Below, one piece after another: positions 1 to 7,867 of a stretch of DNA of 26,757 nucleotides. Position numbers and translations under genes: made by a program. The first letter of the stretch is position 1, and the number at the start of each line of letters is the position of its first letter. Source of the stretch: Erythrobacter sp. CCH5-A1. Its GTDB lineage: Bacteria; Pseudomonadota; Alphaproteobacteria; Sphingomonadales; Sphingomonadaceae. The notes below the pieces were generated by a model. That model had not been told where the DNA came from and did not search any database. It saw only the letters and a list, made by a program, of their open reading frames with translations. The stretch lies in assembly GCF_001557115.1 (NCBI RefSeq), contig NZ_LSKQ01000240.1, positions 1 through 26,757 on the forward strand, given 5' to 3'.

Positions 1-144
1 CAGCGCGCTGACGATCACGACATAGATGTAAGGGTCGGTCATTGTCCTGCGCCCCTCCCCCCGTCAGCCTCCACGCCAGCGCTTGGGGAGAGGCGCAGGA
101 CAATGACCGACCCTTACATCTATGTCGTGATCGTCAGCGCGCTG
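1..144. repeat. Terminal inverted duplication, left end (probable fold-back artefact)
   Basis: Bases 1-53 are the exact reverse complement of 92-144. After one mismatch (54/91) a further six pairs form (55-60 with 85-90), leaving a 24-nt loop at 61-84. The right arm is the ribosome binding site and first 14 codons of the MAPEG gene, so the left arm is an antisense copy of a coding region. The inner C-run/G-run pairing could have primed a snap-back. The most economical reading is a chimeric read or assembly fold-back, with 1 to about 60 not being genuine flanking sequence. Confidence 0.9.
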
Positions 145-510
145 GCGCTGCTCGCCTATTACTTCACGCTGCTCAAGGCTGGCCTTGCGCGGGTGAAGTT
201 CAAGGTGCCCGCGCCCTCGCACGAGGGGCCCGAGGAATATGTCCGCCACGTGCGCGCGCATCACAACACCTTGGAACACCTCGTGCTGTTCCTGCCCGGG
301 ATGTGGCTCTTCGCCTATGCCGTCAGCCCGCTCTGGGCGGCGGCGATCGGGATCGTCTGGCCGCCGATGCGGGTGCTTTACGCGCTGGGCTATCACAAGG
401 CGCCCGAAAAGCGCCTGCTGCCGCTCTACATCTCGATGCCGCCGATCTATATCTTCGTCTTGGGCTCGCTCATCGGCGGGATCGTGAAACTGGCGGGAGG
501 AGAGGCCTGA
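103..510 (+). CDS. MAPEG family membrane protein
   Basis: This 135-residue protein has the length and layout of the MAPEG family (microsomal glutathione S-transferase / FLAP / LTC4 synthase relatives). There are about four hydrophobic helices: residues 5-25, around 55-75, around 76-95, and 105-130. The family signature region between helices 1 and 2 is visible: a basic and proline segment (KFKVPAPS), then EEYVRHVRAHHNTLEHL with the conserved Arg and the Asn-x-x-Glu pair that in characterised members contact glutathione. It should sit in the cytoplasmic membrane; whether it conjugates glutathione cannot be read from sequence. A GGAGAGG-like ribosome binding site precedes the ATG. The stop is 3 bases before the next gene, so the two are probably cotranscribed. 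Its first codons are duplicated in inverted orientation at the window edge; the coding sequence itself is intact. Confidence 0.85.
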   Translation: MTDPYIYVVIVSALALLAYYFTLLKAGLARVKFKVPAPSHEGPEEYVRHVRAHHNTLEHLVLFLPGMWLFAYAVSPLWAAAIGIVWPPMRVLYALGYHKAPEKRLLPLYISMPPIYIFVLGSLIGGIVKLAGGEA

Positions 511-513
511 GCC

Positions 514-2235
514 ATGTCAGACTATGATCTGGTGATCCGCGGCGGCACCATTGCCGACGGGACGGGCGGCGATCTGCTCGAGGGCGACGTCGCGATCCGC
601 AGCGGGCGCGTCGCGGCCATCGGACAGGTGAGCGGGCGCGGGGCGGAGGAGATCGACGCGAAGGGCAAGATCGTCACACCCGGCTTCATCGACGTTCACA
701 CCCACTATGACGGCCAGTGCATCTGGGCCGAGGAGCTCTCGCCATCCTCCGCGCACGGCGTCACCACCGCCGTCATGGGCAATTGCGGCGTCGGCTTCGC
801 GCCCTGCCGCAAGAGCGATCACGACATGCTCATCAACGTCATGGAAGGGGTCGAGGACATCCCCGGCGTGGTGATGACCGAGGGGCTCGACTGGGACTGG
901 GAGACCTTCCCGGAGTATCTCGACAAGGTCGCCGCCGGACAGCGCGACATCGATGTGGCGGCCTATCTCCCGCACTCCCCTTTGCGCGTTTACGCCATGG
1001 GCGAGCGCGGCGCGGCGCGCGAGGTTGCGACCGAAGACGATCTGGCGTGCATGCGCCGCCTCACTGCCGAGGCGATGCGCGCGGGCGCGCTCGGCTTTGC
1101 GACCTCGCGGCTCTCCATCCACAAGACCGCCGACTGCGAGGCGATCCCGACCTTCGACACCGACATCGCCGAACTCGAAGCCATCGGGCGCGGCATGGCC
1201 GATGCGGGCGCGGGGACGTTCCAGGTGGTGCTCGATGCCTTCGTGGGGTGGGACCGGGAATATCCGGTGATCGAGCGGATGATCGCGGCGAGCGGCCGTC
1301 CGGCGACCTTCACCCTCGCCTCGGGCAACGACGCGCCGCCGCGCTGGCGACGGGTTCTCGAAATGCTCGAGCGCACCAATGCCAGCGGCGGCGTCGCCCA
1401 CGCGCAGGTGATGCCGCGCCCGATCGGGCTGATCGCGGGGCTCGAGCTGACGGTGCACCCCTTCGTGCTGTGCCCGTCATGGGCGAAGATCGCGCACCTT
1501 TCGATCCCGGAGCAGGTGGCGGCCATGCGCGATCCCGCCCTACGCGCCGCGCTGATTTCGGAGGATTTCACCCCCGGCCACCCCTTCAACGAGCTGGCGC
1601 GCAACTGGCGCTGGCTGTTCCCGCTCGACAACCCGCCCGATTACGCTCCGCCCGCCCACATGAGCATGGCGGGCCAGGCCGAGGCGCGTGGCTGCACCCC
1701 GCAGGAGGTCGCCTATGACCGGCTGCTGGCAACCGAGGGCCGCGGGCTGTTCCTCGCCGCGCTCGGCAATTACGAGAACGCCAGCCTCGCCAGCGCGCAC
1801 GAGATGCTGCGCCACCCGCATTGCGTCCCCGGCCTCGGCGATGGCGGGGCGCATTACGGGGCGATCTGTGATGCGAGCTATTCGACCTATCTGCTCACCC
1901 AGTTCGTGCAGAAGGACGGGCCGCTGAAGCTGGGGCTCGCCGAGGCGGTGCACATGCTGGGCGCCAAGGCTGCGCGGGCGGTGGGCTTCACCGACCGGGG
2001 GACGCTTAACGTCGGCGGCAGGGCCGATCTCAATGTAATCGACCTTGATGGCCTTGCCCTGCACCTGCCCGAAGTCGTGCGCGATCTTCCCGCCGGGGGC
2101 CGCCGGTTGCACCAGCGCGCGACCGGCTACGAGGCGACCATCGTCGCAGGCCAGATCATCCGCCGCTTCGACCAGAGCACCGGCGCGCGCCCGGGCCAGC
2201 TGGTGCGCGGCAGCGGCTACCGCGCGGCGGCGTAA
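514..2235 (+). CDS. N-acyl-D-amino-acid deacylase-like amidohydrolase
   Basis: This 573-residue protein belongs to the amidohydrolase superfamily, D-aminoacylase branch, which hydrolyses N-acyl amino acids or related amides. The N-terminal beta-sandwich half (YDLVIRGGTIADG) is followed by the metal-binding HTHYD motif (His62, His64) and by GNCGVGFAP with Cys91, the bridging cysteine typical of D-aminoacylases. A late GDGGAH motif supplies the catalytic Asp443. In classical D-aminoacylases a metal-ligand histidine occurs mid-barrel in a H-x-R-x-E type motif. Here the corresponding stretch (around residues 233-250, GAGTFQVVLDAFVGWDREY) has no histidine, which places it in a divergent subgroup with unknown substrate. 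No signal peptide is seen, so it is probably cytoplasmic. It follows the MAPEG gene by 3 bases, and its last 19 bases overlap the end of the convergent gene. Family is sure; substrate is not. Confidence 0.85.
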   Translation: MSDYDLVIRGGTIADGTGGDLLEGDVAIRSGRVAAIGQVSGRGAEEIDAKGKIVTPGFIDVHTHYDGQCIWAEELSPSSAHGVTTAVMGNCGVGFAPCRKSDHDMLINVMEGVEDIPGVVMTEGLDWDWETFPEYLDKVAAGQRDIDVAAYLPHSPLRVYAMGERGAAREVATEDDLACMRRLTAEAMRAGALGFATSRLSIHKTADCEAIPTFDTDIAELEAIGRGMADAGAGTFQVVLDAFVGWDREYPVIERMIAASGRPATFTLASGNDAPPRWRRVLEMLERTNASGGVAHAQVMPRPIGLIAGLELTVHPFVLCPSWAKIAHLSIPEQVAAMRDPALRAALISEDFTPGHPFNELARNWRWLFPLDNPPDYAPPAHMSMAGQAEARGCTPQEVAYDRLLATEGRGLFLAALGNYENASLASAHEMLRHPHCVPGLGDGGAHYGAICDASYSTYLLTQFVQKDGPLKLGLAEAVHMLGAKAARAVGFTDRGTLNVGGRADLNVIDLDGLALHLPEVVRDLPAGGRRLHQRATGYEATIVAGQIIRRFDQSTGARPGQLVRGSGYRAAA

Positions 2236-3767
2236 AGCCGCCCGCTCCCCGCGCCGGGCACTTCCACGAAGCCCGGCGGCGGGGTGATCCTGCCGGGGAC
2301 CTCGCCCACGATCCAGATATGGGTGAAGACCCCGCGCGGCATGGCGGCGAGCGCCTGCGACAGCGGGGGCCGCGTGCCCACCGGGCAATCGTCGCGCAGC
2401 ACCAGCTGCGAGGGGTCGTGCGCGAAGGCTCCCGCAGCCGGCAGGCGCACCCTCAGCAGATTGAGCCCCGGGCGCTGCCACTGGTCGTTGACGAAGGCAT
2501 TGCGCCGCACCAGCGCCAGCGCGCCGACATGGTCGAGCACCGGCAGCGGCCACGGGGCAATGCAGGGCTTGACCACGAAGAACGCCACCTTCGCGCCTTG
2601 GGGAATATGATCGAGCGCCGGGAGCGTCGCGTTGATGCGGCGGTCCTGTTCGACATAGGCCGCGCCCACAATCGCGAGCCGGCCCAGGCAGAAGGCGATG
2701 GCGATCACCGTCACCGCGCGCAGCATCCCCGGCGCGATCCGGTGGTCGGGCGCGATCGCGAGCAGGCCCAGCATGAAGGCATAGGGCACCAGCCGCATGT
2801 CGGCGAAGGCGGATTCGAAGATCTGGGTCGGCATCAGGAAATAGCAGGCGAAGCACAGCAGCGCGGCGATCCGCAGGCGCAGGTCGAGCGTGAAGGCCTG
2901 CCCCAGCATCGGCAGCCCCACCAGCGCCGCCGCGATCACGCCCAGCGAGGCGACGTCGAGCGTCGGCCATTCGGTGCGCAGCGGCGAGACCAGGTAGTGC
3001 ATCTTGAAGAAGAAGGCCGAGTGGCCGATCCCCGTGCCCTCGGCCCCGGTGCGCCAGATCACGATCGGCACCAGCGGCAGCAGCAGCGGCCAGCAGGCGG
3101 CAAGGATGCGGCCTGCCGCCGCAAGCGGGCGCTGGCGCAGCGTGCTCATCACCTCGGCCAGCATGGTCGACCCCGCGAGCAGCCCGAGGAAGGTCCAGCC
3201 GAAGGTGTGGCATACCCAGATCCCTGCGCCCGCAATCCCCAGCCACACCAGTGCCGTCCTATCGCGCCCCCGCGCGCGCAGCCGCAGCCACGCCGCAAAG
3301 GCCAGCAGCGCCAGCGCCATGCTCAGCGCAAAATTGATGAAGCCGTAGTTGAAGGGATAGCCGTAGAGCAGCGGGATCGCGAAGAAGGCGAGCGGCGTGA
3401 CCCGCCCGTGCACTTCGCGCACCACCATCAGGATGCCGAGCGCACCCAGAAACTGGGTGAGGATCACCACCGCCCGGACCGCGCCTTCGAGGCCGAACAG
3501 CGGGTGGAACGCCTGCACCAGCAGGTCGCCGCCGAGATTGCCGATCAATTGCCAATCATAGCTGAAAAAAGGCTGGAGCAGCGGGCGCTGGGCGATCTCG
3601 GTCTGCACCGCATAGCGGGCGAGGTGGCCGTAGACATCGGTCAGCGGCGGGAAATCGGTCAGCAGCAGCGGGATTGTCGCCACGATGCAGACAAGCAGCA
3701 GCACCGGCCAGCGGTCGAGCGGACCGGCGACGGGCGCCCCGGGCGTGGCGGAAGGATGATCGGTCAT
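2217..3767 (-). CDS. Polytopic membrane protein, putative GT-C-type glycosyltransferase (paralogue A)
   Basis: This 516-residue protein has many hydrophobic segments over residues 20-380 and a soluble C-terminal domain of roughly 130 residues. It is clearly paralogous to the protein at 3902-5482. Shared blocks are PLTDxYGHL near residue 42, AQRPxLQPFFSY, GNLGGD, HPLxGLEGAVRA, REVHGRVTP, FNYGFIN, LAACWPLLLP, FVNDQW, and a C-terminal THIWIVG...TPPPGF block. An Asp (Asp44) just after the first membrane helix, next to a conserved His48, is the arrangement expected of the catalytic acidic residue in GT-C glycosyltransferases, which use polyprenyl-phosphate sugars on the periplasmic side. That assignment is inference. 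The nearby GtrA-like and GT2 genes support it. The start at 3767 was preferred to an upstream ATG at 3815 because it matches the paralogue's short cytoplasmic N-terminus. Confidence 0.7.
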   Translation of the reverse strand: MTDHPSATPGAPVAGPLDRWPVLLLVCIVATIPLLLTDFPPLTDVYGHLARYAVQTEIAQRPLLQPFFSYDWQLIGNLGGDLLVQAFHPLFGLEGAVRAVVILTQFLGALGILMVVREVHGRVTPLAFFAIPLLYGYPFNYGFINFALSMALALLAFAAWLRLRARGRDRTALVWLGIAGAGIWVCHTFGWTFLGLLAGSTMLAEVMSTLRQRPLAAAGRILAACWPLLLPLVPIVIWRTGAEGTGIGHSAFFFKMHYLVSPLRTEWPTLDVASLGVIAAALVGLPMLGQAFTLDLRLRIAALLCFACYFLMPTQIFESAFADMRLVPYAFMLGLLAIAPDHRIAPGMLRAVTVIAIAFCLGRLAIVGAAYVEQDRRINATLPALDHIPQGAKVAFFVVKPCIAPWPLPVLDHVGALALVRRNAFVNDQWQRPGLNLLRVRLPAAGAFAHDPSQLVLRDDCPVGTRPPLSQALAAMPRGVFTHIWIVGEVPGRITPPPGFVEVPGAGSGRLYAAAR

Positions 3768-3901
3768 GCGCGGCGGCGATCCCGTGTGCGAAGGACGGCT
3801 ATCGGCAGAGCGCAAACGGCCTGCCGGGGCCCAGCCTTACGCCGAACATGGTTAAGAATTCATCGGCACGCGCGGCAGAGGGGGGGCAGGACGGGGCGGG
3901 T

Positions 3902-5482
3902 TCAGCCGCCCGGCTGCTTGGCGAACAGGATGCCGCTTCCCGCATCCCGCACCCGGACGAAGCCCGGCGGCGGCGTGACCTTCGCAGGGTCCGCGCCGAC
4001 GATCCAGATATGGGTGAAAGCAGCGCCCGGCAGGCGGGCGAGCGCAGTTGACAGCCTGACCCGCGAGCGGGTCTCCTTGCACTCCTCGCGCACCACCAGA
4101 TGCGAAGGATCGCGCGTGAAGGGCTCGGCCGCCGGATAGCTCACCTTGAGCGGGTTCACCCCCGGCTGCTGCCACTGGTCGTTCACGAAGGCATCGCGCC
4201 GCGCCATCGCTGCGCCAGAGAGGTGATCGAGCGGGGCGAGCGCCCAGCGGGTGCGGCAGGGCTTGACCGTGAAGAACGCGACCCGCGCGCCCTTGGGCAT
4301 CTTGTCCAGCGCGGGAAGCGCGGCCTGCACCAGCGCGTCCTGCCGTTCATAGGCGATGGTCGTGGTCGCCATGCGCACCCCGAAGAAGGCGAGCGCCAGC
4401 GCGCCGGCGATCAGCAGCGCGCGCGAGGCCTTCGCGTCCTGCTTGCCCGCCCCGATCGCCACCAGCGCCAGCGCCAGCGCATAGGGCAGCAGCCGCATGT
4501 CGGCGAAGGCCGATCCGAACACCCGGAAGGGCAGGGCGATGAAGAAGGCGAAGCACAGCAGCGCCGCGGTCCCGACCCTGCGGTCGAACGTCACGCTGCG
4601 CGATGCCATCGCCCAGCCGAGCAGCATCACCATCACGGCAAACGAAGCCATGTCGAAATCGCGCCAATAGGTGCGCAACGGCGACAGCAGCCAGACATAC
4701 TTGAACCCCAACGCCCAGCCCGAAACCGCCGCGCCCGAGCTTTCCGCGCGCCAGATCACCATCGGCACCACCGGCAGCAGCAGCGGCCAGCAGGCGGCAA
4801 GGATGCGCATGACGGCGCGCAGCGGATGCGTGCGCGCGGCCCAGACCTCGGCGAGCATGGTCGATCCGGCGAGCAGCCCGAGGAACGCCCAGCCATAGGT
4901 ATGCGCGACCCAGATCGCCGCCCCGGCCAGGCCGAGCCACGCGGTCGCCCACCCCTCGCCCGCCGTCCGCCGCAGCCGCAGCCACGCCGCGTAGGCGAGC
5001 AGCGCCAGCGCCATGCTCAGCGTGTAGTTGATGAAGCCGTAGTTGAAGGGAAAGCCGTAGATCAGCGGGATCGCGGCGATGGCGAAAGGAGTGACGCGGC
5101 CGTGCACTTCGCGGCTCACCAGCAGGAGCCCGAGCGCGCCAAGGGCCTGCGTCACCATCACCGTCGCCCGCACCGCGCCCTCGAGACCCAGTAGCGGGTG
5201 CAGCAGCTGGACCAGAATGTCCCCGCCCAGATTGCCGAGCAGCTTCCACTCGTAGCTGAAAAACGGCTGCAAACCGGGTCGCTGGGCAAGCTCGGTCTGC
5301 ACCGCGTGGCGCCCGAGGTGGCCGTAGAGATCGGTCAGCGGGGCAATCCCCACCACCATGAGCGGGGCAAGCGCGATGAGGCACACCAGCGCGATGGCCC
5401 ACCAGCGATCGAGCAGGGGCGGCTTGTCGGGACGGCCGCCGAGCGGCTCGATGGGGGGGAGCGGGGTCGCAGGCGAGATCAT
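3902..5482 (-). CDS. Polytopic membrane protein, putative GT-C-type glycosyltransferase (paralogue B)
   Basis: This 526-residue protein is the second copy of the paralogous pair, with the same order of membrane helices and conserved blocks: LTDLYGHLGRHAVQTE near residue 49, PFFSYEWKLLGNLGGD, VSREVHGRVTPF, FNYGFINYTLSMALALLAYAAWLRLR, and a C-terminal soluble domain ending in TPPPGFVRVRDAGSG. Asp51 and His55 correspond to Asp44 and His48 of the other copy and are candidate active-site residues on the periplasmic face. Its ATG overlaps the stop of the gtrA-like gene (ATGA), indicating translational coupling. The open frame continues upstream through gtrA in another frame, but the overlap start gives the better N-terminus. 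A role as acceptor-specific sugar transferase using a lipid-linked sugar is inferred from gene context. I do not recognise a named family. Confidence 0.7.
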   Translation of the reverse strand: MISPATPLPPIEPLGGRPDKPPLLDRWWAIALVCLIALAPLMVVGIAPLTDLYGHLGRHAVQTELAQRPGLQPFFSYEWKLLGNLGGDILVQLLHPLLGLEGAVRATVMVTQALGALGLLLVSREVHGRVTPFAIAAIPLIYGFPFNYGFINYTLSMALALLAYAAWLRLRRTAGEGWATAWLGLAGAAIWVAHTYGWAFLGLLAGSTMLAEVWAARTHPLRAVMRILAACWPLLLPVVPMVIWRAESSGAAVSGWALGFKYVWLLSPLRTYWRDFDMASFAVMVMLLGWAMASRSVTFDRRVGTAALLCFAFFIALPFRVFGSAFADMRLLPYALALALVAIGAGKQDAKASRALLIAGALALAFFGVRMATTTIAYERQDALVQAALPALDKMPKGARVAFFTVKPCRTRWALAPLDHLSGAAMARRDAFVNDQWQQPGVNPLKVSYPAAEPFTRDPSHLVVREECKETRSRVRLSTALARLPGAAFTHIWIVGADPAKVTPPPGFVRVRDAGSGILFAKQPGG

Positions 5483-5862
5483 TCGGGTGCCGCAGTTCTG
5501 AAGACGACGAATTGCGAAAGCAGGAAGAAGACCACGATGTAGGCCCCGATCGCCGGCAATTGCGCCCACGCGCTGTCCGCACCGAGCACGCCCTGCGCAG
5601 CAAACAGCACCGCCACGTTGACCCCGTAGGCAAAAGCAAAGGCGGCGAGGAAGCGCAGGACCTCGGGCATGCGGATTTTGCCGGTCACCCCGAAGACGAA
5701 GCGGCGGTTCAATGTGAAGGACAGGACCAGTCCCACGCCGTAGCCGGCGGCATTGGCGGCAAGCCCGCTCATCCCGGCCCACAGCCCGCCAAAGATCACC
5801 GCCCAGCCCACTGCCGAATTGGCAAGGCCAGTGAGCCCGAAACGCAGCAGGCGGGCAAGCAT
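5479..5862 (-). CDS. GtrA-like membrane protein (polyprenyl-phosphate sugar flippase family)
   Basis: This 127-residue protein has four hydrophobic helices, and its length and sequence pattern are typical of the GtrA family: LLRFGLTGLANSAVGW at the N-terminus, then LSFTLNRRFVF between helices 2 and 3, then LLSQFVVF near the end. GtrA proteins are thought to move undecaprenyl-phosphate-linked glucose or similar sugars across the cytoplasmic membrane, partnering a GtrB-type GT2 enzyme and a membrane sugar transferase. All three roles are represented in this cluster. An AGG ribosome binding site lies 4 bases before the ATG. The gene starts 14 bases after the methyltransferase stop, and its own stop overlaps the start of the next gene. 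Confidence 0.85.
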   Translation of the reverse strand: MLARLLRFGLTGLANSAVGWAVIFGGLWAGMSGLAANAAGYGVGLVLSFTLNRRFVFGVTGKIRMPEVLRFLAAFAFAYGVNVAVLFAAQGVLGADSAWAQLPAIGAYIVVFFLLSQFVVFRTAAPE

Positions 5863-5876
5863 CGGACCTGTGTCTC

Positions 5877-6566
5877 TCAGCGGGCGAGGAGGCGGTATTG
5901 CGCGCCCAGCGGCAGCCAGCCGAGCCCGGCCTCAAGCGGGCGCAGCGGCGCAGCGAAAGCCGGGAAGAACAGCGTCCACTTGAGATCGACGTCGGCAAAC
6001 CCCGCCGCACGGAAGCGGCGGCGCATCTCGGGCGCGCTGATCAGCACCGCGTTCACATCGAACGGACAGGTCGCCACCGCATGCCGGGTGAGCGGGTTCC
6101 ACGGATTGTGCTCGAACAGCATGAACCGCCCTTTGGGGTTGAGCACCCGGCGGATTTCGGACAGGAGGCGGATGTGCTGGCCTTCCGGAATGTGGTGGAA
6201 CACGCAGGCCGTGAACACCAGATCGAAGCTCGCATCCTCGAACGGCAGGGTCTGCCCGTCGTAGCACACCGTCTCGAGCGGGCGGATCGCGCGCGCGGCG
6301 CAATGCGTCAGCGAGCGCGCGGACACGTCGAGCGCGGTCAGCGCCGCATCGGGGAATTCGCGCTGCAAGTGAGCGATGCAGTTGCCCCGACCCGCGCCGA
6401 AATCCATGATCCGCTGCGGCGCGATCCCTGCCGCAGCCATCGCACGCGCAGCCTCCTTCGCCTTGTATTCGGCGAAGAACTCGGGGTCCTCCCCGCTCAG
6501 CTTGACCGATTGGGCGTGCTGGGCGTCGTACTCGTCAACGTAAGCGTCGAATTCAGCCTGCGACAC
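5877..6566 (-). CDS. Class I SAM-dependent methyltransferase
   Basis: With a GTG start at 6566 the protein has 229 residues. It has a Rossmann-type methyltransferase core: motif I IMDFGAGRGN (residues 53-62), acidic ALD at the end of strand 2 (Asp80), DGQTLPFEDASFDLVF (residues 103-118) as motif II, and HHIPEG followed by LNPKGRF as motif III, which is the usual Methyltransf_11 pattern. The substrate is unknown. Its place between a polyprenyl-sugar synthase and a flippase suggests methylation of a sugar or lipid carrier intermediate. The GTG start has an AGGG ribosome binding site 5 bases upstream and overlaps the end of the GT2 gene by 14 bases. A longer ATG start at 6611 would overlap the GT2 gene by about 60 bases and is less likely. 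Confidence 0.8.
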   Translation of the reverse strand: MSQAEFDAYVDEYDAQHAQSVKLSGEDPEFFAEYKAKEAARAMAAAGIAPQRIMDFGAGRGNCIAHLQREFPDAALTALDVSARSLTHCAARAIRPLETVCYDGQTLPFEDASFDLVFTACVFHHIPEGQHIRLLSEIRRVLNPKGRFMLFEHNPWNPLTRHAVATCPFDVNAVLISAPEMRRRFRAAGFADVDLKWTLFFPAFAAPLRPLEAGLGWLPLGAQYRLLAR

Positions 6567-7605
6567 GGATGCCCTCGCCAAGCTTGGTGTCGCTGATCCC
6601 GCCCTCGGCACCGGCCGTCACGGCCTCGGCCGGCTCCTCGTTGGCGGCGATCGGATGGCGGCGCACCTCGGAGATGATGAACAGCGGACGGCTCTTGCCC
6701 TCCATGTACATGCGGCCGAGATATTCGCCGAACACACCGAGCACCAGCAGCTGCACCGAACCCATGATGAGCGTCAGCGCCGCAAGGCTCGCCCAGCCCT
6801 GCACCGTGCCGCCCGCCAGCCACGACCACAGGATGCCGACGAGCGAGACAAGCCCCGCCAGCCCGAACAGCATGCCGAGGTGCGAGGCAAAGCGCAGCGG
6901 GACGACCGAGAAGCTCGTCACTGCATCCACCGCCAGCGCCAGCATCTTGCGCAAGGGGTAGTTGGTCTCCCCGGCGAAGCGCGCGTCACGCTCGTAGGGG
7001 AAGGCGATCTGGTTGAAGCCGATATAGCTGACGAGGCCGCGGATGAAGCGGTAGCGTTCCGGCATGGCGTTCAATTGGTCGACCACGCGGCGCGTCATCA
7101 GGCGGAAATCGCCGGTGTCGCGCGGGATGTGGGTGTCGACCATGCTGGCGAGCGTGCGGTAGAACAGCGATGCGGTGCCGCGCTTGAAGGCGGTCTCGCC
7201 GTGGCGCTTGGTGCGCTGGCCGTAGACCACATCATAGCCCTGCCTGAGCTGCTCGAGCATCGGGCCGAGCAGTTCGGGCGGGTCCTGCAGGTCGGCATCG
7301 AGCACGAACACGATATCGCCGCGCACGTGATTGAGGCCCGCGGTCAGTGCCAGCTGGTGCCCGTGGTTGCGCGACAGGTTGATCGCGACGATGCGGGGAT
7401 CGTGATCGGCGTGCTGGCAGATCGCGTTCCAGCTGCCGTCCCTCGACCCGTCGTTGACGAGGATGAACTCGTAACGCTCGCCGAACTCGGCGTGCGCGGC
7501 GGCGGTGACGCGCGCGATCAGCGCATCGAGCCCGGCCTCCTCGTTGTAGACCGGGATGACGATGGACAGCTCGATCGAGCCGGGAAGATGGTGCGGAAGC
7601 TGCAA
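6553..7605 (-). CDS. GT2 polyprenyl-phosphate glycosyltransferase (GtrB/ArnC/DPM1-like)
   Basis: This 350-residue protein has a cytoplasmic GT-A domain followed by two C-terminal membrane helices (about residues 240-263 and 271-296). Visible motifs are SIVIPVYNEE at residue 14, LVNDGSRDGS around 49-58, the metal-binding DAD at 103-105 followed by LQDPPEL, GQRTKRHGE, a Arg-Asp-x-Gly-Asp-Phe-Arg-like segment near 162-168, GETNYPLRK around 212-220, and GEYLGRMYME near 293. This pattern is typical of enzymes that move a sugar from UDP- or GDP-sugar onto polyprenyl phosphate. The start was set at TTG 7605 because a strong AGGAGG lies 9 bases upstream and no ATG or GTG is available nearby. It is the first gene of the five-gene cluster. 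The sugar transferred cannot be deduced. Confidence 0.88.
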   Translation of the reverse strand: MQLPHHLPGSIELSIVIPVYNEEAGLDALIARVTAAAHAEFGERYEFILVNDGSRDGSWNAICQHADHDPRIVAINLSRNHGHQLALTAGLNHVRGDIVFVLDADLQDPPELLGPMLEQLRQGYDVVYGQRTKRHGETAFKRGTASLFYRTLASMVDTHIPRDTGDFRLMTRRVVDQLNAMPERYRFIRGLVSYIGFNQIAFPYERDARFAGETNYPLRKMLALAVDAVTSFSVVPLRFASHLGMLFGLAGLVSLVGILWSWLAGGTVQGWASLAALTLIMGSVQLLVLGVFGEYLGRMYMEGKSRPLFIISEVRRHPIAANEEPAEAVTAGAEGGISDTKLGEGIRVAG

Positions 7606-7614
7606 GTTCTCAGT

Positions 7615-7620
7615 CCTCCT
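7615..7620 (-). promoter_or_regulatory. Strong ribosome binding site for a TTG start
   Basis: On the minus strand AGGAGG is followed after 9 bases by TTG at 7605, which opens the GT2 frame just before the SIVIPVYNEE motif. No better start codon lies between the site and the domain, so this site fixes the start. Confidence 0.75.
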
Positions 7621-7780
7621 GAAGCCTGGGCGGTGCCGACGATGCTGCAACACGTGATCCGTCGCGCACTCCGGCCACCTGCCCCGGACTTGCCCCTGCG
7701 CGAAGGGCGCGCGCCTCGTGATTCCGAACCCGTGAGGCGCGGGTATGGGCATTGAACGAAGTTTGGGCGCGGGGCAACCG

Positions 7781-7800
7781 TTTTTGCCCCATTGCGGCCA
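7781..7800. other. Intergenic hairpin in the upstream region of the glycosyltransferase cluster
   Basis: Between the GT2 gene and the downstream end of the secreted-protein gene lies a 262-base non-coding stretch (7606-7867). GGGGCAA and TTGCCCC form a 7-bp stem with a 6-base loop. No T-run follows on either strand, so it is not a convincing terminator. It could be an operator or a leader structure. Otherwise I see no clear promoter or RNA here. Confidence 0.3.
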
Positions 7801-7867
7801 CATTTCGCAAGAGCCCTGCGGCGAGATTACCACGACAGGGGTTAAGTCTCCCTTGCCGCGTCCGGCC

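Noticed and set aside
1540..3246. 568-residue minus-strand open frame spanning the end of the amidohydrolase gene
   Set aside because: Its composition (Ala, Arg, Gly runs) is that of a frame shadow, and it crosses two well-supported genes.
2319..4139. 606-residue plus-strand open frame opposite the GT-C-like paralogues
   Set aside because: It is rich in Arg, His and Gln with no domain pattern, typical of the antisense of GC-rich membrane protein genes. The minus-strand frames carry conserved paralogous blocks.
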